Shown here: one piece after another, positions 25,160-33,226 of the stretch | Position numbering within the stretch: position 1 is the stretch's first letter | Layout of the letters: every line of letters begins with the position of its first letter | Source: Afipia sp. | Lineage (GTDB): Bacteria > Pseudomonadota > Alphaproteobacteria > Rhizobiales > Xanthobacteraceae | Direction: 5' to 3' | Length of the DNA stretch: 44,612 bases | Assembly: GCA_017308495.1 (NCBI GenBank) | Contig: JAFKES010000078.1 | Span: 1-44,612 of the forward strand | Translations under genes and position numbers: made by a program | Notes under the pieces: generated by a model | Databases searched by the model: none | What the model was told of the DNA's origin: nothing | The model's input: only the letters and a program-made list of their open reading frames with translations

Positions 25160-26161
25160 ATGAAGTTCAGCGTATGTCTGTCGACGGGCTTTGAGGGTGT
25201 GATGTATCCGGTGCCGTTCGCGGGGCCGGAGGATTTCATCCGGCAAGGACAGCTCTATGAGCGCCTCGGCTATCATTCGGTCTGGGGTAACGATCACATC
25301 ACCACGCAGAACTATGTTCGTGATCTCTTTCCGGGCAAGCCTCCGAATTTCTACGAACCGCTGGTTGTGCTCGCGGCGATCGGAGCCACGACGAAAACGC
25401 TGAAACTGGGCACAGCGCTCTGTGTCCTGCCGATGCGCGATCCGGTTTATCTTGCCAAGCAGGCGATTACGCTCGACCAGATGAGCAATGGCCGCTTCAT
25501 CATGGCAGTCGGCCTTGGCGCCTATCGCGAGGAGTTTCTCGCTTGGGGTGGATCGCGCATGAAGTCCGCGCGCCGCGGCGATATGATGGACGAGGGGCTT
25601 CAGGCTCTCGAAATGCTCTTCACCAAGGAGCGCGCGAGTTTCGAGGGCCAGTACTATACTTTCACCGACATCGAGATGGCGCCGAAAAGCAGGGCGCAGC
25701 CCTTCCCGCTTTATATCGGGGGCCACAATCTGGAAGCGATTGAACGCGCTGCGCGCTATGGGCAGGGATGGCTTCCGGGGTGGCGTCCACTGGCTGAAAT
25801 GAAGGAGAGGATCGCGCAATTGAAGGCACGGGCCACCGAATTGGGACGCAATCCCTCCGATATCGAGATCGCGCCTCAGTTTTCAGTGACGATCGACAAG
25901 ACACTTGAGAAAGCTGAGAAACGCTACATGGCAAGCGGTCTTGTCGCGCATCGCGAATCGCTGGCCTACACCGGTCGCGACCTCAGTCATCAGGTGATCG
26001 CCAACCTTGTGGGGTCGGCGGACGTCATCCTGGAGAAGGTTGCCACGCTGAAGAAGATTGGCGTTGATCACTGCAGCGCTTTGATGTTTCCAGCCAACTC
26101 CGTCGCCGAAATGGACGATCAGGTCGAACAGTTCGCGACGGAAGTGATGGCCAAACTCTAG
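25160..26161 (+). CDS. LLM-class (luciferase-like) flavin- or F420-dependent oxidoreductase 2
   Basis: This 333-aa protein is a second TIM-barrel oxidoreductase. It has RLGYHSVWGNDHITT, KLGTALCVLPMRDPVYLAKQ, LDQMSNGRFIMAVGLGAYREEF and PLYIGGHNLEAIERAARYGQGWLPG, the classic luciferase-like sequence pattern. It is clearly diverged from the upstream LLM protein, so the two probably act on different intermediates or as a heteromer. The ATG at 25160 has GGGAG upstream. It shares the operon with a flavin reductase. Characterised two-component systems of this kind open pyridinium rings (trigonelline) or split nitrilotriacetate, which gives a model for the role here. The substrate is unknown. Confidence 0.9.
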   Translation: MKFSVCLSTGFEGVMYPVPFAGPEDFIRQGQLYERLGYHSVWGNDHITTQNYVRDLFPGKPPNFYEPLVVLAAIGATTKTLKLGTALCVLPMRDPVYLAKQAITLDQMSNGRFIMAVGLGAYREEFLAWGGSRMKSARRGDMMDEGLQALEMLFTKERASFEGQYYTFTDIEMAPKSRAQPFPLYIGGHNLEAIERAARYGQGWLPGWRPLAEMKERIAQLKARATELGRNPSDIEIAPQFSVTIDKTLEKAEKRYMASGLVAHRESLAYTGRDLSHQVIANLVGSADVILEKVATLKKIGVDHCSALMFPANSVAEMDDQVEQFATEVMAKL

Positions 26162-26195
26162 GGCCGGCGAATATCGGGCGGTAGAGAACGGACCG

Positions 26196-26819
26196 ATGGC
26201 AATCGAAGCAGATACGACGGCGACAGAAATGTTCGATTCCGTCAACCTCGACAGCCTGTCTCGCGCAGAGCGTTACAAGATGCTGACGGGTGCGGTGATT
26301 CCGCGACCGATCGCATTTGTGACAACGATCGGTCCAAACGGCATCATCAATGCTGCTCCATTCAGTCAGTTCGTCATTGTTGCGGTTGATCCCGGTTTGC
26401 TCGCCATCTCCATTGGCCCGCGGCCGGGCTCCTTGAAAGATACCTTGCTGAATATCCGTTCCAGCGGTGAGTTCGTCATCAACATGGTTCCGGAAGGCTG
26501 GGAAAATGTCGTTCAGGAATGCAGTGCCGATCAACCGGCGGATGTCAGTGAGGTCGATCAGTTGGGTCTGGCGACCATGCCGTCGGTTCACATCAAGCCA
26601 CCGCGGCTGGCTGATTCCAAAATCCAGTTCGAATGCAGACTAGAGCGCATTATCGAGCTTGGCGATGCTCCCAATCATTTCGTGATCGGCAGAGTTGCAT
26701 TGATGCATGTTCGACACGGTCTCGCTCACGATTGCAAGATTGATCCCAAAAAACATGCGCCGGTCGCGCGCATAGGGGGGCGCAATTATGTCCGTCTTGG
26801 AGATATTGTGGAGTGCTGA
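26196..26819 (+). CDS. Flavin reductase-like protein (DIM6/NTAB family)
   Basis: This is a 207-aa FMN-binding split-barrel protein. The segment PRPIAFVTTIGPNGIINAAPFSQF near residues 35-58 is the hallmark of the DIM6/NTAB flavin reductases, and SGEFVINMVPEG follows. Members supply reduced FMN to partner monooxygenases; some are themselves oxygenases or flavoredoxins. It is the last intact gene of block 2, 34 bp after the second LLM gene, so it is the likely partner of one or both LLM proteins. The start ATG at 26196 begins MAIEAD; an in-frame ATG at 26229 is an alternative. Confidence 0.88.
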   Translation: MAIEADTTATEMFDSVNLDSLSRAERYKMLTGAVIPRPIAFVTTIGPNGIINAAPFSQFVIVAVDPGLLAISIGPRPGSLKDTLLNIRSSGEFVINMVPEGWENVVQECSADQPADVSEVDQLGLATMPSVHIKPPRLADSKIQFECRLERIIELGDAPNHFVIGRVALMHVRHGLAHDCKIDPKKHAPVARIGGRNYVRLGDIVEC

Positions 26820-26979
26820 GGGGGATTGCGTGTAACCGCCCGGCGCGCCTTCGAGGATTGCGCGGCAAGATGGCGTATGCCCTTCCCTGTGACGCGTTCG
26901 TATGCTGCAATGATGGGAGACGCTCGGTCAGTTGTCATTGAGCTGGCAAAGGATTCGGGGCTTCGCTGCAGGAATACAG

Positions 26980-27144
26980 GGCCGTTGGCGAGGCGCTCAA
27001 CGGCATGCCGAAGCGGCAAGAAGTTCTGGCCTGCGAATCAGCTTCCGCGAAGATCCGGTCCTTTCGTTCGACCTCGATACACCGGACGATCTGCGTATCT
27101 GGTTGCGCGACAAGCCGGCGTGCACCGAGCGCGCTCCTGGATGA
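26980..27144 (+). pseudogene. C-terminal remnant resembling CofC/FbiD-type guanylyltransferase
   Basis: In one plus-strand frame this stretch encodes QRHAEAARSSGL followed by DPVLSFDLDTPDDLRIWL, a pattern I associate with the C-terminus of CofC (2-phospholactate guanylyltransferase, F420 synthesis). Related MobA/MocA nucleotidyltransferases end in a similar DIDTPEDL motif and are the alternative. The N-terminal nucleotide-binding half is missing and the preceding bases contain stops, so it cannot be functional. The rest of the 412-bp gap (26820-27231) holds nothing I recognise. If correct, it hints that F420 metabolism was once linked to the LLM pair. Confidence 0.4.
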
Positions 27145-27231
27145 TGCGATCGTGCTGGTGGGGAGACGGTGCCTCCGATAGCGCCCGGATAACGTAAGAC
27201 GTAACCAGCGTGCCGCGTGTAGTGGTCAGAG

Positions 27232-28857
27232 TCATGCCTGCATAGCGGCATTTGTATTTCGCATCCTGTGATCCTTCTTGATCAGGTCGGAGGCATATTC
27301 GCCGATCGCAATCGAGCCGGCGTTGGTATTCCCAGATAGTATCGTCGGGATTATCGAGGCATCGACAACTCGTAGTCCGGAAACACCATGGACGCGCAAT
27401 TGGGGATCGACCACCGCCATGCTGTCATGGCCCATGCGGCACGTGCCGACCGGATGGAAAATTGTCGTTGCTGTTTCGCGGATAAAGTCTTCGATCTCGC
27501 GATCGGTTTCAAGAAACCGGGCCGGTCGGTAAGGTGCTGCGACGTAATCCGACATGCCCTTTGAACGTGCGATATCCTGAGCCAGCCGCACGCCGGCGGT
27601 CATGACTCGACGATCCTCGTCGGTCGCAAAATAGTTCATAAAAATTTCAGGGGGGGTTGCCATATCGCTGTTGCGCGCCTTGAGATGCCCGCGGCTGGTG
27701 GGCCGCAGTTGGCATACCGACATGGTAAAACCGGGAAAATCGTGAGGTTGTCCGGCGGTTTTATCGGCGCTGATTGTGCCGAAATGAAACTGGATATCCG
27801 GCTGGATTTCTTCCGGGCGGCTCCTGGCAAACAGACAGGCAAGCTGAATGCCGGCGGCTACGGGCCCCTTCTGCTGAAGCAGCCACTGCAATCCAATTTG
27901 CGCGCGGCCCCAGACTGTTCGCAGTGAATCGTTGGTGGTGATGGCTTTGGTGCACTGATACATCAATCGCACCTGAAGATGATCGTGAAGATTCTGCCCC
28001 ACACCCGGAAGATTGGCCACCTGCGGTACACCAATATCTCGCAGCAAATCGGCCGGGCCGATGCCCGAGCACTGCAGGAGTTGCGGCGACTGGAACGCAC
28101 CGGCGCTTACGATCACTTCCTGTCGCGCGTACGCCTCAATGGATCGACCATCTTGCTCGTATTGGATGCCGATGGCGCGCAATCCATTGAACAGAATCTT
28201 GCGTGTGAGCGCGCCTGTCTCCACTGTCAGCGAGCCCTTGCGGTCGACATTCCGGAGATAGCCACGGGCGGTCGAGCATCGGCGGCCGCCTCCGGTGGTG
28301 AGCTGAACATAGCCAACACCATCCTGGGTCGGGCCGTTGAAGTCATCGTTACGCGCGATGCCGCACGAAACCGCGCCTTTGATAAAAGCTTCCACCAGTT
28401 CGTTCTTGCCGCGGACATCAGAGACTCTGATGGGTCCGTCGCCGCCGTGAAGGGTGCTCGCACCCCGCTCGTTGGATTCCGCGCGTTTGAAATAGGGCAG
28501 GACGCTATCCCATCCCCACCCTTCATTTCCCATCCCTTTCCAGGAATCAAAATCGTTCGGATGCCCCCGAATGTAGATCAGGCCATTGATTGAACTCGAT
28601 CCACCGAGGACCTTGCCGCGAGGTTGATAGATGCGCCGGTTGTTGAGGTGAGGTTCAGGCTCCGAATTGAACTGCCAGTTGACAGAGCTGTTGAACATCG
28701 TCTTCCCGTACCCGATCGGGATGTGTATCCAGATATTGCGATCTTTGGGGCCGGCTTCAAGCAGCAGAACTTGAACGCCTGGATCCTCGGCAAGCCGGGC
28801 AGCGACAGCGCAGCCCGCGGATCCCGCGCCGACAACGATATAGTCAAATTCCTTCAT
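27232..28857 (-). CDS. GMC-family FAD oxidoreductase (choline/alcohol dehydrogenase-like)
   Basis: This 541-aa flavoprotein oxidises an alcohol to an aldehyde or ketone. The N-terminus DYIVVGAGSAGCAVAARL binds ADP of FAD. GMC signature 1 is GKVLGGSSSINGLIYIRG (about 80-97) and signature 2 is GAFQSPQLLQCSGIGP (about 255-270). HPVGTCRMG and SGNTNAGS near the C-terminus hold the catalytic His and Asn. I start at the ATG at 28857 because the FAD motif begins six residues later; the frame is open to 28950 with poor-looking extra sequence. It runs in the same direction as the aconitase-X/thioesterase genes but lies 392 bp downstream, so it may have its own promoter. The substrate is unknown. Confidence 0.92.
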   Translation of the reverse strand: MKEFDYIVVGAGSAGCAVAARLAEDPGVQVLLLEAGPKDRNIWIHIPIGYGKTMFNSSVNWQFNSEPEPHLNNRRIYQPRGKVLGGSSSINGLIYIRGHPNDFDSWKGMGNEGWGWDSVLPYFKRAESNERGASTLHGGDGPIRVSDVRGKNELVEAFIKGAVSCGIARNDDFNGPTQDGVGYVQLTTGGGRRCSTARGYLRNVDRKGSLTVETGALTRKILFNGLRAIGIQYEQDGRSIEAYARQEVIVSAGAFQSPQLLQCSGIGPADLLRDIGVPQVANLPGVGQNLHDHLQVRLMYQCTKAITTNDSLRTVWGRAQIGLQWLLQQKGPVAAGIQLACLFARSRPEEIQPDIQFHFGTISADKTAGQPHDFPGFTMSVCQLRPTSRGHLKARNSDMATPPEIFMNYFATDEDRRVMTAGVRLAQDIARSKGMSDYVAAPYRPARFLETDREIEDFIRETATTIFHPVGTCRMGHDSMAVVDPQLRVHGVSGLRVVDASIIPTILSGNTNAGSIAIGEYASDLIKKDHRMRNTNAAMQA

Positions 28858-29249
28858 GAGCGTATTTCCCGTCAAAAGAGCGGATTCGGGCCGCAGTATT
28901 TCCCAAATAGGGCTTTGGTATATCGGTGGCATTCTCAGGCTCTTGATCAAGCCTGAAATCGTTTTCCTATCGAATCAGATTGCTGTCTGGATGTGCGATC
29001 CGGCGGAGCTTAGATGCTGTTTGCAGAAACGAAAGGCTGGTCGACCGTGTCGGTTGCGGTTGACTTGCAGTCAGAATTTGGCAGGCAGTTGCTTCGACGA
29101 GCCTGCGGGATGCCGGGTGGCGAGGGGGCTACGTGAGTCTGGCGACGGCCGCGCATGTAGTGGCGTTCGGGTCGATACCCGCTGCCGATCCGTTTGATCT
29201 CCCGAAGAATTTGCGCCCAAATGTTTGTCTTCATCGTCGCACCTATCGC
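28858..29249. other. 392-bp intergenic stretch with no recognisable gene
   Basis: Open frames on both strands are short, lack convincing ribosome binding sites and match no family known to me. The part next to 28857 presumably holds the promoter of the GMC gene. Confidence 0.5.
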
Positions 29250-29684
29250 TCAGCTCTTCGCCGCGATCACCATTTGGGTTTGTGTGGTGATCGAGATCAC
29301 GCGTTCTTTCTCGTCGCGGATGATCGTCTGCCAAACCATCGTCGTTCGTCCCTTGTGCAGGACGTCTGCACGAGCGCGGAGCGTAGATCCCGGCGTTGCC
29401 GCCCGCAGGAAGTTGGTTTTTGATTCGATCGTGGTCGTTCCTTGGCCAGGCAGAAGGTTGATACGGGTGGAAAATCCACCCACGGTATCGGCTATCGCCA
29501 TCAGAACGCCGCCGTGGATGACGTTCTGTCGACTGGTTTGATTTTCCGTCGCATCCATTTCGGCTACGATGCAGTCCGGGCTGGCTTCGACAAAACGGAG
29601 TCCGAGGATCGCAGCGAACGTGCCTGATACGTCGTTGTTGAGGCGCGCCAGGAGATCGGTATGTGCTTCGGGCGACGCCGTCAT
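29250..29684 (-). CDS. PaaI-type hotdog-fold thioesterase
   Basis: This 144-aa acyl-CoA thioesterase of the PaaI/HGG group shows NVIHGGVLMAIADTVGGF at about 54-71, in which His57-Gly58-Gly59 positions the thioester and Asp66 acts in catalysis. Such enzymes release CoA from dead-end or intermediate acyl-CoAs. The start overlaps the stop of the aconitase-X small subunit by four bases (ATGA), so it is the third gene of that minus-strand operon. With the BKACE enzyme and carboxylase nearby, it may return CoA after ring or chain processing. The specific acyl-CoA is unknown. Confidence 0.9.
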   Translation of the reverse strand: MTASPEAHTDLLARLNNDVSGTFAAILGLRFVEASPDCIVAEMDATENQTSRQNVIHGGVLMAIADTVGGFSTRINLLPGQGTTTIESKTNFLRAATPGSTLRARADVLHKGRTTMVWQTIIRDEKERVISITTQTQMVIAAKS

Positions 29685-30112
29685 CCACCCCTCGCGCGGC
29701 GAAGAATGCGAACTTCTCCTGCCTTCGGATCAATTTCCACCTCGTCGCCGGTTTGCAACGCCGCCGTGATATCGCAATCGAAGCGGTCCATCAGTGAAAT
29801 TCCGGCAAGCGCAGCTCCTTGTGCGATAACGGGATTGACGAAGTTGAAGAGGATCGCCTTCGGAGATTTTCCCATCTTCATCATCTGATGCAGCATCCAG
29901 GCTGACGCGACGCCGCCCTTCGCCATATTGAGCACTAGAATTTTGTCGATGTAGGACTGGCTATAAAGTTTGTGCGCGGGGCGTGAGAACACGCCTTTCG
30001 CCCGATCGAGGTCGTAACGTGCAGAAAATCCATCATTGGCAGCGAGAACCGTGCCGGTGATCCGTTCGCCAAATCCGGCGTGGCCGCGGATGATTTCGAT
30101 CGTCTCACTCAT
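29681..30112 (-). CDS. Aconitase X small (swivel) subunit (DUF126)
   Basis: This 143-aa protein is the swivelling domain of aconitase X, which in this bacterial type is a separate chain. It includes SYIDKILVLNMAKGGVASAWML, the loop that places a serine (Ser70 here) near the active site, and the hydrophobic segment NPVIAQGAALAGISLMDRF. In characterised heterodimers this subunit pairs with the DUF521 chain and acts as a cis-3-hydroxy-L-proline dehydratase. The ATG overlaps the large-subunit stop (ATGA), and the thioesterase follows with another ATGA. The loop is less serine-rich than I recall for proven dehydratases, so the substrate could differ. Confidence 0.88.
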   Translation of the reverse strand: MSETIEIIRGHAGFGERITGTVLAANDGFSARYDLDRAKGVFSRPAHKLYSQSYIDKILVLNMAKGGVASAWMLHQMMKMGKSPKAILFNFVNPVIAQGAALAGISLMDRFDCDITAALQTGDEVEIDPKAGEVRILRRARGG

Positions 30113-31350
30113 TTCAATGATCCCTTCACGGCGACGTCCACGCAGCGATCCATCGGCAGCAACACAGGGTCATAACCATAACCGGCGATGATGTTGGACA
30201 GCTTTGCTGAATTTGTTGCGATCCGCTTCCATCCGTTGGCTTGTCCCATTTCGCGGGCGTACATCTGATAGAAGCAGGTTCCTTCGAGAACGACGGCTCC
30301 GCTGTTCGTTATCTTGTCAAGAAGTCCTATGCGGCGGGCTCCGCTGCCGATCTCCGGAGAGGTCGTTGCAAACATCTGAACTCCTTCGGCGATCTTGCGA
30401 CCCTCCAGTAATCTTGCGAGCTTCTGAAGTTCGAACAGCGAGAGCTGCGGAGCAGAGAACACCACGATATCGATGCGCTGTTCGTGGTTGTAACTATCAT
30501 AGAACGCCTCAAGCATGGTCTCGTCGATGTCGACCGCAGGCGGCATCTTGCCGTGAAAGGCTTCTCCGATCGTTGTCGCTTCAGGTGTCACACCGACAAT
30601 GTGAAACATCGGAGTGGAGCCGAAGCTCGCAAGAGCTGCGCCGAAATGCTTGAGATCGTCCGACGTGGGTGGCGATTCTACGCCCGACAGGACGGGCACA
30701 TCCCAGTACGACGCCATTCGTTTTCCGATGATCGCGCCGAAAGCACCCCAATCGGTCCAATCGCGCGGCTGAGTCTTCAATCGGAAATGCAGCGTGCCCT
30801 TGCGCACCGTATCCTTGTGATATCCATAGGCCGGCACGCGTCCGGTCAGCGCGGCCCATAGCGCTGCGGACCCGCCCTCGAAATTGCTACGTGCGCCGCA
30901 GACGCTGTTCGCATAAATGACCGAACCGGTGTCGCCAAAGGCGATATGCTCGCCTTTGAGTGGTGGGATGATGGTCTGATAGTTAATGCAGGTCGAGGTG
31001 CGCATGATCCCCATGCTGGTGAACGCGTCCGCGATGCGCCCTTCCAGGGTGACGGCAACTGCCGGCTGCTTCATCAATTCGCAGTGGCGATGATCAACGC
31101 TGGATGGGTCGGTTACGGTTGGCACCAGAACGCGACAGGCCTCGGCTCCGTGGCTGACGAAACTTTCGAGCAAGTCGACGCCAGCGGGCCCGACAGCTTC
31201 GCTGTCTGCCATCAGGTGAACCTGCGATATTTCAACGAAGCGTTCGGCATCGAAGAAACGCCCGACCTTGAGCTGTTGCTCCAGCGCGAACCGCCGTGGT
31301 TCTCCGTGCTTGCCGGCAAGCATATCTTGTTCGAACTGTGTGAGCTGCAT
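30109..31350 (-). CDS. Aconitase X large catalytic subunit (DUF521; cis-3-hydroxyproline dehydratase-like)
   Basis: This 413-aa subunit should hold an Fe-S cluster and dehydrate a hydroxy acid. Three likely cluster cysteines are present: Cys121 in TSTCINYQ, Cys359 in EGTCFYQ and Cys403 in MDRCVDV. GEHIAFGDTGSVIYANSV followed by GARSNFEGG matches the bacterial type with split subunits. In Agrobacterium-type bacteria such pairs dehydrate cis-3-hydroxy-L-proline, but no proline racemase, ketimine reductase or amino-acid importer lies near, so another hydroxy acid is possible. It is the first gene of a minus-strand operon and diverges from the EthD/SDR/carboxylase operon, with a 15-bp motif between them that may control both. 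Confidence 0.9.
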   Translation of the reverse strand: MQLTQFEQDMLAGKHGEPRRFALEQQLKVGRFFDAERFVEISQVHLMADSEAVGPAGVDLLESFVSHGAEACRVLVPTVTDPSSVDHRHCELMKQPAVAVTLEGRIADAFTSMGIMRTSTCINYQTIIPPLKGEHIAFGDTGSVIYANSVCGARSNFEGGSAALWAALTGRVPAYGYHKDTVRKGTLHFRLKTQPRDWTDWGAFGAIIGKRMASYWDVPVLSGVESPPTSDDLKHFGAALASFGSTPMFHIVGVTPEATTIGEAFHGKMPPAVDIDETMLEAFYDSYNHEQRIDIVVFSAPQLSLFELQKLARLLEGRKIAEGVQMFATTSPEIGSGARRIGLLDKITNSGAVVLEGTCFYQMYAREMGQANGWKRIATNSAKLSNIIAGYGYDPVLLPMDRCVDVAVKGSLK

Positions 31351-31443
31351 TCGCCGTGTCCGCTTTGAATTTCATGTCCGCGGTGTCTCACCGCAGTTCT
31401 TTCGATGAGCAAATGCTAGCTGTGAAAGCGGACGACCGAGTAT

Positions 31444-31458
31444 ATTAGTTGAACTAAT
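31444..31458. promoter_or_regulatory. ATTAG-N5-CTAAT operator between aconitase X and EthD operons
   Basis: ATTAG TTGAA CTAAT is the core of a perfect 17-bp palindrome (31443-31459). The core fits a LysR-type T-N11-A box. It overlaps TATACT (31439-31444 on the minus strand), a possible -10 element for the aconitase-X operon. Related sites occur at 37235-37249 and 39453-39467. Confidence 0.6.
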
Positions 31459-31519
31459 AAGGGCCCGTCTTCAGGCGTACGTTACACAGGCCGACAGCCA
31501 GTTGGAGGAGACACGCCCG

Positions 31520-31834
31520 ATGATCAAAATGGCCATCACTCTATTTCGCAACAATGAGACGCTTGAAGAACAGCAGCGCTGGTGGCTTGAAGATCATGCC
31601 CCGATCGCGCGGCGGATGCCTGGCCTGCGCGGCTATGTGATCAATCTTGCGAACAAGGGAGAGAACGGCGCAGAGCCGGATATCTGTGGCACCGATGAGC
31701 TTCTGTTCGATGATTGGGAGGCGGCTCAACGCGCTTACAATTCTGCGGAATGGCAGGAGGCGCGAGCTCACACGCAGGCCTCGGGGGCCAAGGCAGTTCG
31801 TGCATGGGTGCGTGAGACAGTCCAAATCATCTGA
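31520..31834 (+). CDS. EthD-domain small protein (dimeric alpha-beta barrel)
   Basis: This 104-aa protein has the ferredoxin-like dimeric barrel of the EthD/YCII group. It shows ITLFRNNETLEEQQRWWLEDHAPIARRMPGLRGYVIN, the usual EthD opening with the conserved DHAP and PGLRGY segments. Family members are accessory or isomerase-like proteins in degradation pathways and often have no proven activity. The ATG at 31520 follows GGAGGAG nine bases upstream; a TTG at 31502 is in frame but covers that site. It is the first gene of a plus-strand operon with the SDR and carboxylase genes. Confidence 0.88.
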   Translation: MIKMAITLFRNNETLEEQQRWWLEDHAPIARRMPGLRGYVINLANKGENGAEPDICGTDELLFDDWEAAQRAYNSAEWQEARAHTQASGAKAVRAWVRETVQII

Positions 31835-31878
31835 CGGTTCCCACGTCTTTAGCAAATGATATGTCGAAAGGGTCAAGC

Positions 31879-32664
31879 ATGAATTCTACAACCAGTCCTA
31901 ATGTATGTCGGCGTCTTGAAGGTCGCGTGGCGATCGTGACCGGTGGTGCCGGAGGAATTGGGCGCGCGGTCGTCAAACGACTGTCGGCAGAAGGTGCGCA
32001 AGTCGAGGTGTTTGATGCTGTCGCCGGTGGCGTCGAAAAATGTGTCGCCGATTTTCGTGCCGATGGTATCCAGGTTCTTGGTCAGGTCGTTGATGTCGGT
32101 GATGACAAGGCTGTCGAGCGTGCGACTGCTGCGGTCATGGAGCGTCACAAGCGACTCGATATCATGGTGTGCGGAGCCGGAGTTCGGCCGGTGGCGCCGA
32201 TTCTCGATACGACGATGGCGGACTGGGATCTGAGTATCAGGGTCAACCTGACGGGCGTGTTTCTCTGTGGTCGCGCGGCTGCGCGTCACATGTTGCCCAC
32301 GGGAGGCGGCAGCATCGTGGTCATCGCCTCGATCAATGCGATGCGTGGCGTGGCAACCATGAGCGGCTACAACGCCTCAAAAGCCGGTACGCTTGGGCTT
32401 ATTAATACGATGGCCGCTGAATGGGGGCCACACGGTCTTCGCACCAATGGAATCGCGCCTGCGCAGATCGAAACACCCATGATTTCCGAGCAGGTCGGGC
32501 AGTTGCGCCGCCGCCGTGAAGAGCGCATTCCGCTCGGTCGTTATGGCAAGCCCCGCGAAATCGCGGACGCGGTAGCGTTCCTTGCGTCGGACGATGCGTC
32601 GTTTGTCAATGGCCATGTCCTGTGCGTTGATGGCGGCTACACCACCTTTGGTATCGTACCCTGA
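31879..32664 (+). CDS. SDR-family oxidoreductase
   Basis: This 261-aa classical short-chain dehydrogenase has GGAGGIG (nucleotide binding), CGAG in place of the common NNAG, the catalytic Ser in VIASINAM, YNASK and the C-terminal GHVLCVDGGY. It should interconvert an alcohol and a ketone with NAD(P)(H). I chose the ATG at 31879, with AAAGGG seven bases upstream; the ATG at 31861 would add six residues. It lies 44 bp after the EthD gene and 68 bp before the biotin carrier gene. One inferred role is making the ketone that the adjacent carboxylase then carboxylates. Confidence 0.9.
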   Translation: MNSTTSPNVCRRLEGRVAIVTGGAGGIGRAVVKRLSAEGAQVEVFDAVAGGVEKCVADFRADGIQVLGQVVDVGDDKAVERATAAVMERHKRLDIMVCGAGVRPVAPILDTTMADWDLSIRVNLTGVFLCGRAAARHMLPTGGGSIVVIASINAMRGVATMSGYNASKAGTLGLINTMAAEWGPHGLRTNGIAPAQIETPMISEQVGQLRRRREERIPLGRYGKPREIADAVAFLASDDASFVNGHVLCVDGGYTTFGIVP

Positions 32665-32732
32665 AACAGGCGATGTGGCGGGCACTTCGGGAAACAACGA
32701 CAGGCGACGGCCAGCATCAAGGAGATTAGTGG

Positions 32733-33203
32733 ATGTCCATCACACTGGATGACATCAAGACCGCTTTGGCGATCATCGAAAATGGCGAAGGGCAGGAAAT
32801 CTCGCTTCGTTCCGGCGATATCGAGCTGAATATTCGCAGGGGACCGCCTGGCGCGGCGGCATCCGCTGTCCCGGCGACGGTCGTCCTGCCAGCCGCCGCG
32901 GCTCCCGCAGCGGCGGTGCAGCCACCGGTTTCCGCCGGTTCAAGTGCACCGCCATCTCCGACAGCGCGCCCGCTGCATGCGCCTCTTACCGGCGTCATCT
33001 ACCGCGCGCCTTCGCCAGACGAGCCCCCGTTCGTAGAGCCGGGAGCGGTCGTAGGCGAAGAATCAGTTGTCTGCATCATCGATGTCATGAAGGTGATGAA
33101 CTTGATCAAGGCACCCGCAGCCGGACGCATCGCCCGCATCGACGTGCTGGACGGCCACCTCGTGACGAAAGGGGATGTCGTCATGTGGGTCGAGCCGGCT
33201 TAA
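32733..33203 (+). CDS. Biotin carboxyl carrier protein of a three-subunit carboxylase
   Basis: This 156-aa AccB-like protein has an N-terminal alpha/beta region (1-38), a flexible Ala/Pro-rich linker (about 39-80) and a C-terminal biotinyl domain. Lys120 in IIDVMKVMN is the biotinylation site; the usual motif is EAMKM, so the flanking residues differ (Asp, Val and Val). LHAPLTGVIYRAPSPDEPPFV and the ending GDVVMWVEP match AccB-type carriers. The ATG at 32733 has AAGGAG ten bases upstream. Separate biotin carboxylase and carboxyltransferase genes follow, so biotin shuttles between them. Confidence 0.93.
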   Translation: MSITLDDIKTALAIIENGEGQEISLRSGDIELNIRRGPPGAAASAVPATVVLPAAAAPAAAVQPPVSAGSSAPPSPTARPLHAPLTGVIYRAPSPDEPPFVEPGAVVGEESVVCIIDVMKVMNLIKAPAAGRIARIDVLDGHLVTKGDVVMWVEPA

Positions 33204-33226
33204 GTCGTCGCGGGGATCAGATTGCC

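Noticed and set aside
29010-29234. Minus-strand 74-codon frame in the 392-bp gap
   Set aside because: No family resemblance and no convincing start region.
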